Shown: one piece after another, positions 6,422-13,114 of the stretch | Numbering within the stretch: position 1 is the stretch's first letter | Layout: each line of letters opens with the position of its first letter | NCBI GenBank assembly: GCA_934162925.1 | Contig: CAKPJR010000007.1 | Coordinates: 1 to 17,576, forward strand | Source: an uncultured Clostridia bacterium | GTDB lineage: Bacteria > Bacillota > Clostridia > TANB77 > CAG-508 | DNA length: 17,576 bases | Direction: 5' to 3' | The notes under the pieces: generated by a model | What the model was told of the DNA's origin: nothing | Seen by the model: only the letters and a program-made list of their open reading frames with translations | The model's database searches: none | Translations under genes and position numbers: made by a program

Positions 6422-8388
6422 TTAATTAGCATAAATTGTAACTTTTGTTCCAGAATTTATTTTTATTCCATTTTTAGGCAATTGGTCTGTCACTGTTTCT
6501 CCCTCTCCTACAACTTCCGTTTCTAAATTTAATTCTTTTAAAGCTTTTTTTGCATCATTTATACTCATTCCCATTATATCTGGCATTGTTACAGTTTCTA
6601 CCATTTCTTCTTCTTGTTTTTTTATTTCTAAATATGGTAAAACTTCTCCGCAAAACCTGTGATGCAATTGGAGCTGCTATTCCTCCTCCTTGGTGTCCTC
6701 CTTCTCCTGTAGGATTATATAGAAGAATTATAATTACCACCTCTGGATCAGAAACATCTGCAACTCCTACAAATGATGTTACATATTTGCCAGTATTTAC
6801 TCCATCTTCTGATGTTCCTGTTTTTCCTCCAACTGAATATCCTTTTACTTGTGCTTTTTTTCCTGTTCCCTCACTCACAACAGACCCCATCATGCTAAGT
6901 ACCTTCTTTGCTGACTCTTCTGATATAACTTGTTCTCCTTGTTTTGTTTCTACATCTTTTTTCTCTCCTGTCTTTCCATCAACAGTTGCTTTTACAATCC
7001 TAGGGGTAAATTTCTTTCCATTATTAGCTATTGTAGACACCATTGTTAGCATTTGAATTGGTGTCACTTCAAATCTTTGACCAAATGATATTGTCGCAAG
7101 TTCTACTGGCCCTACTTTTTCTTCTTTTAAAAATATACTATTGGCTTCTCCTGTCAAGTCTATTCCAGTTTTTTCTAGCAAACCAAATTTTCTTAAATAA
7201 CTATAATATTTTTCCACACCAATCTTTTGTCCGTAGCCCTATAAAAACAGGATTGCACGAATTCATTAGTGCTTGCCTTAAGCTTTGAGCCCCATGTGGC
7301 CTATAGTATCTCCAACACTTTATTCTTGTTCCTGCTATATTAATAGAACCACCACAATTAAATTCTCCTGAATTGTCTGTATCTGTTATACCTTCTTCTA
7401 ATGCTGCCGAAGATGTAAGTAACTTAAATGTAGAACCTGGCTCATATGTATCTGATATTGCTTTATTTCTCCACATTTGTTGTAGTGCTATAGATTTATC
7501 TCCAGACGAAAGTGTATCCCATACAAAACTCAATTCCTCATTGTTAATTTTATATGGATTATTTAGATCATAATTAGGATAACCTGCCATAGCTAAAATG
7601 TCTCCTGTTTTAGGATTAGCAATTAAAATATTTCCACCATCTGTGCAGACATTATCAATACATGCTTCAGTTAGATACTTTTCTGCAATAGATTGAATAG
7701 TCATGTCTATTGATAGAATTAAATCATCCCCATTTGTTGCTTCTATATAGTTTTCTCCTTCACCATCCAAATCAGTACCTGTTGCATCTGTATGTTTTAA
7801 AATTTTCCCTGGTTCTCCCTTTAGCACATTGTCATATCGACTTTCTATACCTTCCAGTCCCTGATTATCGCTTCCTGTAAATCCTATTACATTAGATGCA
7901 AGGTTTGAATATGGATAATATCTCTTTGTATCCTCATCTATATTAATTCCTGTTGTTATATTATTATCTTGCATCCACACTCTTAGTTTATTAGATTCTT
8001 CTTTTTCCACTTTTTTGGCAATAGTCTCAATAGAACTATTTCTACTTACTTTTTTTAATACTTTTTCATAATCCAAATTAAATATATCCGAAAGAGCTCT
8101 TGCCACTTTTTCTTTGTCTTCTTTTTTTATATTTCCCGGATTTACACTAACAGTTTCTACACTTGCACTTACAGCTAATATATTTTTGCCTGTTGCGTCA
8201 TAAATTGTTCCTCTTTTAGGACTAATTTTTCTGTTTAATGTCTGTTGCATATATGCCATTGATTGCAATTCTGATCCCTGAACAAATTGTATGATTCCAA
8301 TTCGTACAATAAGTGCCATACAAATAGCAAATGTAATAAACAACATATTTCTTAATCTTCTTTTTCTGCTAATATTTGTAGACTTCAT
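6422..8388 (-). CDS. spoVD: SpoVD/FtsI-type penicillin-binding protein with PASTA domain, needs two +1 shifts
   Basis: Class B transpeptidase that cross-links septal or spore peptidoglycan, partner of the FtsW/SpoVE polymerase. The span is 1967 nt, which is 655 codons including stop plus two bases, giving 654 residues. Order: basic cytoplasmic tail, one membrane segment (about 15-35), a dimerisation domain starting RGTIYDATGKNILA, the transpeptidase domain with EPGSTFK (catalytic Ser), MNSCNP (SxN motif) and GGKTGTS (KTG motif), then one PASTA domain from about residue 590. Skipping a base at CGG 7233 gives NPVFIGLGQKIG (Gly386), and at CGG 6650 gives ASQVLGEVLPYLE (Gly580). The start at 8388 follows AAAGGAG; the longer open frame to 8481 is translated repeat DNA. 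The symbol could equally be pbpB or ftsI. Confidence 0.9.
6648..6650 (-). other. CGG +1 frameshift site 2 of spoVD (TTG CGG A)
   Basis: CAG GTT TTG CGG AGA becomes GTT TTG GGA GAA GTT when C is skipped, joining the end of the transpeptidase domain (APIASQVLGEVLPYL) to the PASTA domain. Without it the PASTA domain is lost and a short unrelated tail ends the protein. Confidence 0.83.
7231..7233 (-). other. CGG +1 frameshift site 1 of spoVD (CTA CGG A)
   Basis: ATA GGG CTA CGG ACA becomes GGG CTA GGA CAA AAG when C is skipped, giving FIGLGQKIG inside the transpeptidase domain, just after the SxN motif. Zero-frame reading stops after ten codons and would leave an enzyme without the KTG motif. 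Confidence 0.85.
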
Positions 8389-8412
8389 AAAAAACTCCTT
8401 TAGGATAAAACA

Positions 8413-8478
8413 CGAACAAATGGGGACAGATCCCTTTTGTTTGAATTTAAACAAAAGGGGTCTGTCCCCATTTGTTCG
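8413..8478. repeat. Long inverted repeat (REP-like) between ftsL and spoVD
   Basis: Two 30-base arms (8413-8442 and 8449-8478) are inverted copies with a single mismatch, around a six-base loop. Each arm carries the GGGGACAGA/TCTGTCCCC core and a CAAAAG/CTTTTG stretch. The right half repeats the element at 1081-1114. The resulting hairpin in the mRNA lies upstream of the spoVD ribosome binding site. Translated in frame it produces the spurious extension MRTNGDRPLLF of spoVD. Confidence 0.8.
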
Positions 8479-8497
8479 CATCTCATCTTACAATAAA

Positions 8498-8534
8498 AAA
8501 TAAGATTAATATTTTATTAATACTAATCTTATTT
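8498..8534 (-). terminator. Intrinsic terminator after ftsL
   Basis: On the minus strand the 11-base arms AAATAAGATTA and TAATCTTATTT pair and are followed by a short T-run. The ftsL stop codon lies within the first arm. It may separate ftsL from spoVD or act as a partial attenuator; it is AT-rich and so of moderate strength. Confidence 0.6.
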
Positions 8535-9047
8535 AAATATATTCTTAATTGTGTTTATTATGCCTTTTATGCCTGTTTGATTTTCTTCTATAATTACTTC
8601 TTCTGCTGCTGGTTCTATATAGTCACTTTTAGGTAATGTCATATATATTGTTTGTTTTGAATTTAACTTTTGCATACCCAGTTGTTCTTTTGCCTCTTGT
8701 TCTAGATTATTTAAATTCAACCCATTTTCTATAGATACCTCTAGTTGAGTATTTTTCTTTTGCACTTCTGCAAGTTCCTCTTTTAAATCTTGTACCTTTG
8801 CAAAATTTTCATCTATTTGTGAGTTTCTATAACTTATTGCAAAAAGTACCAGAAATCCTATTACAAGATATTTTATAGCTCTTCGTTTTTGTTGTTTTAT
8901 TGATTTTATCTTTTTCTTTTCTTCATCGGCATTTCTTTTTCTTGCCGTTGTTTTCTTAGCTTTATATGGATTTTTTACAGGTGTATATTCTGGCTCAAGT
9001 TTTCTTGGGCTTGTTTCATATTGATATTTATTAAAATTTCTTGGCAA
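8529..9047 (-). CDS. ftsL: FtsL-like septum formation protein
   Basis: Small bitopic division protein, identified from position between rsmH and spoVD and from architecture rather than strong sequence identity. A basic cytoplasmic region of about 55 residues (KKIKSIKQQKRR) leads into one membrane segment (YLVIGFLVLFAISY), then an extracellular coiled coil (VQDLKEELAEVQKKNTQLE) and an acidic tail. FtsL/DivIC proteins assemble with DivIB at the septum. The upstream candidate GTG at 9056 overlaps GGAGG itself, so the TTG at 9047, eight bases after it, is the likelier start, giving 172 residues. The frame is intact; its one CGG is out of frame (ACG GCA). Confidence 0.8.
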   Translation of the reverse strand: MPRNFNKYQYETSPRKLEPEYTPVKNPYKAKKTTARKRNADEEKKKIKSIKQQKRRAIKYLVIGFLVLFAISYRNSQIDENFAKVQDLKEELAEVQKKNTQLEVSIENGLNLNNLEQEAKEQLGMQKLNSKQTIYMTLPKSDYIEPAAEEVIIEENQTGIKGIINTIKNIFK

Positions 9048-9140
9048 AATATCCACCTCCTTTAAAATTTATATATCAAATTTTGTATCATTAACTATTT
9101 GCTTTTCATTATACTTACAATATTCTTGTCCATATGTGTA

Positions 9141-10074
9141 TTATATTCTTTCAAATACTCTTAGTTTTGCACTTTTACTTCTTGAATTTGCTTTCATTTC
9201 TTCTTCTGTTGGTAATATTGGTTTTTTAGTAATTATCTTACCTAAAGTTTTTTTACCACATACACAATATGGAAGTCCTGGTGGACATGTGCATTTTCCC
9301 ATAGCATCTTGATATGCATTTTTTACTGCTCTATCTTCTAATGAGTGAAATGTTATTATACACAATCTACCCCCACTTTTTAAGCAATTAATGGATTTTA
9401 TTACTGTTTTATGTAATGGTTCTATTTCATTATTTACTTCTATTCTTATTGCCTGAAAAGTTCTTTTAGCAGGATGTCCCTGCTTTTCAATATATTTTTT
9501 TGGTATGCTTTCTTCTATTATATCTACCAATTCTTTGGTAGTTTCTATTTTCTTATTTTTTCTATACTCGCAAATATTTCTTGCTATTTTTCTAGAAAAT
9601 TTTTCTTCTCCATATTCATATATTATTCTTGCAAGTTCTTCTTCTTTATAATTGTTCACTATATACTCAGCTGTTAAACTTTGAGTTTTATCCATTCTCA
9701 TATCTAATGGTCCATCTTTTATATATGTAAAACCTCTTTTTTCTTCATCAATTTGATAAGAAGAAACTCCTAAGTCTAATAGTATTCCATCCACACTATC
9801 TATTTCTAATTCTTCCAATATATTGTCTAGATCATCATGATTTCCATGAATATACCTAATATTTTTATAGTCTTTTAATCTTTCTTTAGCAACACTTAGA
9901 GCTTCTTCATCTCTATCTATTCCTATAAGAATTCCATCTTCTGATAACTTTTTAGCAATTTCTTTGCTATGACCTGCTCCGCCGCATTGTCCCGTCTACA
10001 TATATGCCATTAGGTTTTATTCTCAAATTATCAATACATTCATTAAGTAATACTGGAATATGTTCAAAATTCAT
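9141..10074 (-). CDS. rsmH: 16S rRNA C1402 N4-methyltransferase RsmH, needs one +1 shift
   Basis: SAM-dependent methyltransferase that modifies C1402 of 16S rRNA in the decoding centre. The span is 934 nt, which is 311 codons including stop plus one base, giving 310 residues, the usual size. The start at 10074 gives MNFEHIPVLLNECIDNL, a canonical RsmH N-terminus. Skipping the C at CGG 9984 yields YVDGTMGGAGHSKEI, the SAM-binding loop (Gly31). Downstream are GIDRDEEAL, LLDLGVSSYQID, GPLDMRMD, HPAKRTFQAIRIEVNNE and ITFHSLEDRAVK, all diagnostic. Gene callers would start it late at 9818 and lose the cofactor-binding loop. Its ribosome binding site is weak (AAAGG, rather far upstream). It is striking that an enzyme acting on the ribosomal decoding centre is itself made through a shift. 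Confidence 0.92.
9982..9984 (-). other. CGG +1 frameshift site of rsmH (ATG CGG CGG A)
   Basis: ACA ATG CGG CGG AGC in the incoming frame becomes ATG GGC GGA GCA GGT when C is skipped, restoring DGTMGGAGH. Two CGG codons stand in tandem in the zero frame, followed by TAG four codons later. The preceding codon is ATG, which cannot re-pair well after slipping. Confidence 0.85.
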
Positions 10075-10175
10075 ATTAATATTCTTACCTTTACAAAATA
10101 TTTAACATAGTATAAACAGTTGGTAAAACATATACCAACTGTCATTCCTCTTATGTTTTTATTTGATTTACTTTT

Positions 10176-10377
10176 ATCTTTTGTATAATTTTTTTCTTTT
10201 GTTTCTTAATATTTTTTCTTTTTTGTATATATATAATTTTACATTTGTAAATTATAATCATTTTTCCTTTGTAGACTTAATGCTTTTGTAAACTTTAAAC
10301 TACATTTATCTTTTGTATAACTTAATTTTTATCTTTTGTGTATTTAATCTTTTGTAACTTACTTTACATCTTTTGTA
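10176..10377. repeat. Cluster of ATCTTTTGTA (TACAAAAGAT) short repeats
   Basis: Clear copies start at 10176, 10308, 10331 (ATCTTTTGTG), 10347 and 10368. Degenerate ones (CTTTTGT, CCTTTGTA, GCTTTTGTA) lie near 10196, 10266 and 10282. Spacing among the last four is 23, 16 and 21 bases. In the direction of transcription they read TACAAAAGAT. Confidence 0.6.
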
Positions 10378-10450
10378 TTTTATATAAACTTTTTTCTAAA
10401 TATGAAATATATATTTTCATATTTGTAAAAAGCTATAATCGCTATTGTCT

Positions 10451-10482
10451 TTGAGCTTTCCTCATTGTATTCAGGAACTCAA
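10451..10482. other. Hairpin downstream of mraZ
   Basis: TTGAG plus TTCCT pair with AGGAA and CTCAA (two bases unpaired) around a ten-base loop. No T-run follows in either direction, so it is not a normal terminator; it may protect the mraZ 3' end or be a processing site. Confidence 0.4.
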
Positions 10483-10519
10483 ATCAGCAAGAAGGAAAGG
10501 ACTTTACTACTTTTCTTGT

Positions 10520-10951
10520 TTATATGCCCAAGTTTTCCATTCTTTCTGCAATTTCATCTGCTGCTAGGTTTTCTTGTTCACTATATGCAAGCCATTTATC
10601 TTTGCTCCAAATTTCTATCTTGTCTAGAACTCCAATAATTACTACATCTTTTTCTAATCCTGCAAATTCTCTTAAGTTGCTACTAATTAAAAATCTTCCT
10701 TGTTTATCTATTTCACATTCTGTTGCTCTAGCTAAGAAGAATCTTTTTAATGCTCTTGCATCTTTGTTTGTAAGTGGAAATGTTCTTAATTTTTCTTCGA
10801 AGTTTTTCCATTCATTTTGTGAATACGCAAACAAACAGCCATCAAGTCCTTGTGTTATAACAAACTTCTCGCCAATATCTTCTTTTAATTTAGCTGGCAT
10901 TATAAGTCTGCCTTTTGCATCTATTGTATGTGAATACTCACCTATTAACAA
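10520..10951 (-). CDS. mraZ: Transcriptional regulator MraZ
   Basis: DNA-binding protein of the AbrB-like fold that heads dcw clusters and represses its own operon. I place the start at TTG 10951, after GAGGTGGG, which gives 143 residues and the canonical N-terminus M-LIGEYSHTIDAKGRLIMPAKL. Both tandem MraZ domains are visible: DAKGRLIMPAK near residue 10 and IDKQGRFLISSNLREFAGL near residue 85. The open frame reaches an ATG at 11002, but that ATG lies inside the operator, and the extra 17 residues have no counterpart in the family. The mraZ-rsmH gap (445 bp) is unusually long. No CGG was seen in the gene. Confidence 0.95.
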   Translation of the reverse strand: MLIGEYSHTIDAKGRLIMPAKLKEDIGEKFVITQGLDGCLFAYSQNEWKNFEEKLRTFPLTNKDARALKRFFLARATECEIDKQGRFLISSNLREFAGLEKDVVIIGVLDKIEIWSKDKWLAYSEQENLAADEIAERMENLGI

Positions 10952-10988
10952 ATGGTCCCACCTCTTTTCCTTTTTAGAGGATTTTGTT

Positions 10989-11015
10989 CCACTTTCCTCC
11001 ACTTCGTTCCACTTT
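10989..11015 (-). promoter_or_regulatory. MraZ operator: three AAAGTGG repeats
   Basis: On the minus strand AAAGTGG, GAAGTGG and AAAGTGG occur at exact 10-base period (11015, 11005, 10995 downwards), separated by three bases. MraZ proteins are known to bind such GTGG-containing direct repeats upstream of mraZ. The repeats begin seven bases after the -10 box, placed to block initiation. Confidence 0.85.
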
Positions 11016-11021
11016 GACCAT

Positions 11022-11050
11022 ATTTTATATGATTAATTTATAAAATGCAA
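11022..11050 (-). promoter_or_regulatory. Promoter of the dcw operon (mraZ)
   Basis: TTGCAT (11050-11045) and TAAAAT (11027-11022) on the minus strand with a 17-base spacer, just upstream of the AAAGTGG repeats. An alternative -10 TATAAA overlaps it. The position relative to the operator supports it more than the box scores. Confidence 0.65.
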
Positions 11051-11091
11051 TAGTTTTCTTGAAATTTTTTTAATTTTTACCTAAACATAAA

Positions 11092-11138
11092 AATACACCT
11101 TAATACATTAGAAATTCATCTAATGATTGAGGTGTATT
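11092..11138 (-). terminator. Intrinsic terminator upstream of mraZ
   Basis: AATACACCT and AGGTGTATT form the base of a long, imperfect stem with CATTAGA/TCTAATG at the top. On the minus strand a T-rich run (TTTTTATG) follows. It ends transcription from the coiled-coil gene at 11212. The stem is symmetric, so it could also act on the plus strand. Confidence 0.75.
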
Positions 11139-11211
11139 CATTTTTCATATTAATTATTAAATTATGTTTTTTAACTTATATTTTTTCGCTTACTCTTTTT
11201 CTGATATATCA

Positions 11212-13047
11212 TTATCTTTCAATAGTCTCTTGCTTTGGTTCCCTTTTTTGTTCTGAACCATTCTTTTCTTCCTGATATATTATTCCATTTTTAGCAGCAT
11301 AATTTAAATCATTTATGAATTTTTTGTGTTCTTCTGTTGTTCCTCTTCCTCCCATATCTCTTCCTTCTTTTTGCATTCTTTCTTTTTTGGCTGTCATATA
11401 TGCTTCATATTTATCTCTTTTTTCAATTTCCTTGTATCTTTTTTCACTTTCTTCAAGTAATTTCTTTTGATCGTCTGTCATATTCTCTTCTCTAACAACT
11501 CTATTAGGCTGCGGCAATTTTCCTATCCATTTTTGAACAAATCTAGCATTTTTTGGCAACTTACTTAATAGCGTTTTTAATTTAAGACTCTTTACTGCTT
11601 CAAATTTTGTCCCCATATTACTATTGTCTATTAAAGCTTGCTTATTTAAATTTATATAACTTTTATCTACCAAATAAGGGTTTTCTAAATTTATATTATA
11701 ATCAAAAGATAATAAATCCTTGTTTCCATCTCTCACCGCAACAATATAATTTGAAAATAATTCCGGTTCTTGGTTCTCAAAAAGGATCTTTAATACTGCT
11801 GGATTTAGTTTCTTGTCTAATTTTTTTAATAATTTTGCAACATCTTTTTGATTATGCTCTTTAAAATATTGCCTATAGGCCTTCATAATTTCTTTTCTGT
11901 TATTGAATATCGATTCTATTCTTGAATATTTATCAATAAAATGTCTTGTTTCTCCAGCTTCATCTTTAAAATATTTTTCGAATATAACTTTTCCACTTTC
12001 CGCATCTAATGTAATCGATACTTTCTCTTCTTTATCTACTTCTGGTTTTTGTTCTGGCATGCTTTGTTGTGCGACTTTTTGTTGCACTGGCCTTTGTTCT
12101 GGTACGCTTTGTTGTGCGACTTTTTGTTGCACTGGCCTTTGTTCTGGTACGCTTTGTTGTACGACTTTTTGTTGTACTGGCCTTTGTTCTGGTACGCTTT
12201 GTTGTACGACTTTTTGTTGTACTGGCCTTTGTTCTGGCACGCTTTGTTGTACGACTTTTTGTTGTACTTGCTTTTGTTCTGGCACGCTTTGTTGTACTAC
12301 TTTTTGTTGTACTTGCTTTTGTTCTGGCACGTTTTGTTGTACGACCTTTTGTTCTACTGGTTTTTGTTCTGGTGCGCTTTGTTGCACTACTTTTTGTTCT
12401 ACTTGCTTTTGTTCGGGTACACTTTGTTGCTTTGATTCAAAGAATTCTTTTGTTTCATCCAAATTATTAAAGTCTAAGCTTTCTATTTTTTGAGTTTCTT
12501 CTTGCAATTCCTTATAAACGCTCATTGGAGTTTTATCTTTAGGTACTAATTCTTCCAAAATTTCTTGGTTTGCCTTTATTTTGGTATCTATCATTTTTGT
12601 TTCCACTTCTAAATCTTCTATATTATCTTTTAGTTTCCTTAAAATTTCCCTATTAGACTTATTAATCTCACCTTCTGTAGGAATAGTAGTTTCTAGCCAC
12701 TTTAATTGTGCTTTTTTTCCATTAACTTCTTCTCTTAGAGATTTAATTTTAGCATAATCTTCTTTTAGTTTATTATTAGTTCCATTTAATTTGTCCATTT
12801 TTTCAGAATAACCTTCTAATATCTCTTTCTTTTTTGATTTTACTTTGTCTGAAACTAATTTTACATATGCATCATATTCCTCACTTTTTTTATTATAAGA
12901 TAATTCAACATCTTTATAAAATGAAGTTTCTTTATTAGAAAAGCTCTCTTTATCTTTGCTTAGTTTTTTCCTCTCTTCTCTTAGATTATTCAATTCGTCT
13001 TTTGCCTTGTCCATGTACTCTAACAAACTTTTAATTTTTAATTCCAT
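11212..13047 (-). CDS. Unrecognised coiled-coil protein with 15-residue PEQ repeats
   Basis: A 611-residue protein I cannot assign. No signal peptide or membrane segment is visible, so it is probably cytoplasmic. Residues 1-180 are highly charged and look like long coiled coil (KDELNNLREERKKLSKDK). About residues 207-335 are eight to nine copies of a 15-residue unit of the form SVPEQRPVQQKVVQQ, rich in Gln, Val and Pro and probably an extended linker. Residues 345-510 form a less repetitive, probably folded region (VIFEKYFKDEAGETRHFIDK, NARFVQKWIGKLPQPNRVV). The tail is Lys/Glu-rich. GGGGGA precedes the ATG at 13047. It has its own promoter and a terminator, so it is likely monocistronic. Its three CGG trinucleotides are out of frame. 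Coiled-coil plus repeat architecture would suit a structural or scaffolding role, which is only inference. Confidence 0.85.
   Translation of the reverse strand: MELKIKSLLEYMDKAKDELNNLREERKKLSKDKESFSNKETSFYKDVELSYNKKSEEYDAYVKLVSDKVKSKKKEILEGYSEKMDKLNGTNNKLKEDYAKIKSLREEVNGKKAQLKWLETTIPTEGEINKSNREILRKLKDNIEDLEVETKMIDTKIKANQEILEELVPKDKTPMSVYKELQEETQKIESLDFNNLDETKEFFESKQQSVPEQKQVEQKVVQQSAPEQKPVEQKVVQQNVPEQKQVQQKVVQQSVPEQKQVQQKVVQQSVPEQRPVQQKVVQQSVPEQRPVQQKVVQQSVPEQRPVQQKVAQQSVPEQRPVQQKVAQQSMPEQKPEVDKEEKVSITLDAESGKVIFEKYFKDEAGETRHFIDKYSRIESIFNNRKEIMKAYRQYFKEHNQKDVAKLLKKLDKKLNPAVLKILFENQEPELFSNYIVAVRDGNKDLLSFDYNINLENPYLVDKSYINLNKQALIDNSNMGTKFEAVKSLKLKTLLSKLPKNARFVQKWIGKLPQPNRVVREENMTDDQKKLLEESEKRYKEIEKRDKYEAYMTAKKERMQKEGRDMGGRGTTEEHKKFINDLNYAAKNGIIYQEEKNGSEQKREPKQETIER
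12045..12430 (-). repeat. 45-bp coding tandem repeat, about 8.5 units
   Basis: Period 45 bases (15 codons). The middle and C-terminal units (SVPEQRPVQQKV) are nearly identical at the base level, while the N-terminal units diverge (EQKQVEQ, SAPEQKPVEQ, NVPEQKQ). This indicates recent expansion on the C-terminal side. Confidence 0.92.
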
Positions 13048-13085
13048 ACATTTCCCCCGTTTTTTATTTACATAATTCGTTTATA

Positions 13086-13114
13086 ATTATATCATATTTT
13101 CTATTTTTTTGCAA
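13086..13114 (-). promoter_or_regulatory. Promoter for the coiled-coil gene
   Basis: TTGCAA (13114-13109) and a perfect TATAAT (13091-13086) on the minus strand with a 17-base spacer, overlapping the last codons of trmFO and about 40 bases before the ATG at 13047. Confidence 0.7.

Larger units (their letters stand above)
10075..10519. other. 445-bp AT-rich intergenic region between mraZ and rsmH
   Basis: No gene is supportable on either strand. The gap contains a cluster of ATCTTTTGTA repeats (10176-10377) and a hairpin near the end of mraZ (10451-10482). Unusually long for the normally tight mraZ-rsmH junction, so it probably holds regulation or a separate promoter for rsmH. I could not pick a convincing promoter. 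Confidence 0.6.

Noticed and set aside
8389..8481. Extended N-terminus of SpoVD from ATG 8481 (MRTNGDRPLLF...)
   Set aside because: It translates the 66-bp inverted repeat; AAAGGAG precedes the ATG at 8388, which begins a normal basic tail and membrane anchor.
2921..9984. Plain sequencing or base-calling error at a CTTGGA-like motif
   Set aside because: Considered seriously and not fully excluded without reads. The insertions are strictly tied to codon phase, four sites are not CTT, and about 34 similar CGG contexts in other phases are intact. Random or motif-driven errors would not follow the reading frame.
2921..9984. Simple reassignment of CGG to another amino acid (for example Gln or Trp)
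   Set aside because: Reading CGG as any single residue leaves the downstream frame wrong and hits stops within a few codons; only a +1 shift restores the proteins.
10952..11002. ATG at 11002 as the mraZ start
   Set aside because: It lies within the AAAGTGG operator close to the predicted transcript start, adds 17 residues not found in MraZ, and lacks a ribosome binding site on the mRNA.
12045..12430. CRISPR array
   Set aside because: The 45-bp units are contiguous with no spacers and stay in one open frame.
11903..12493. Cys/Phe/Leu-rich open frames on the plus strand over the tandem repeat (11903-12493, 12049-12435, 12069-12470)
   Set aside because: They are antisense shadows of the 45-bp repeat, whose period is a multiple of three and so keeps frames open; no ribosome binding sites or sensible composition.
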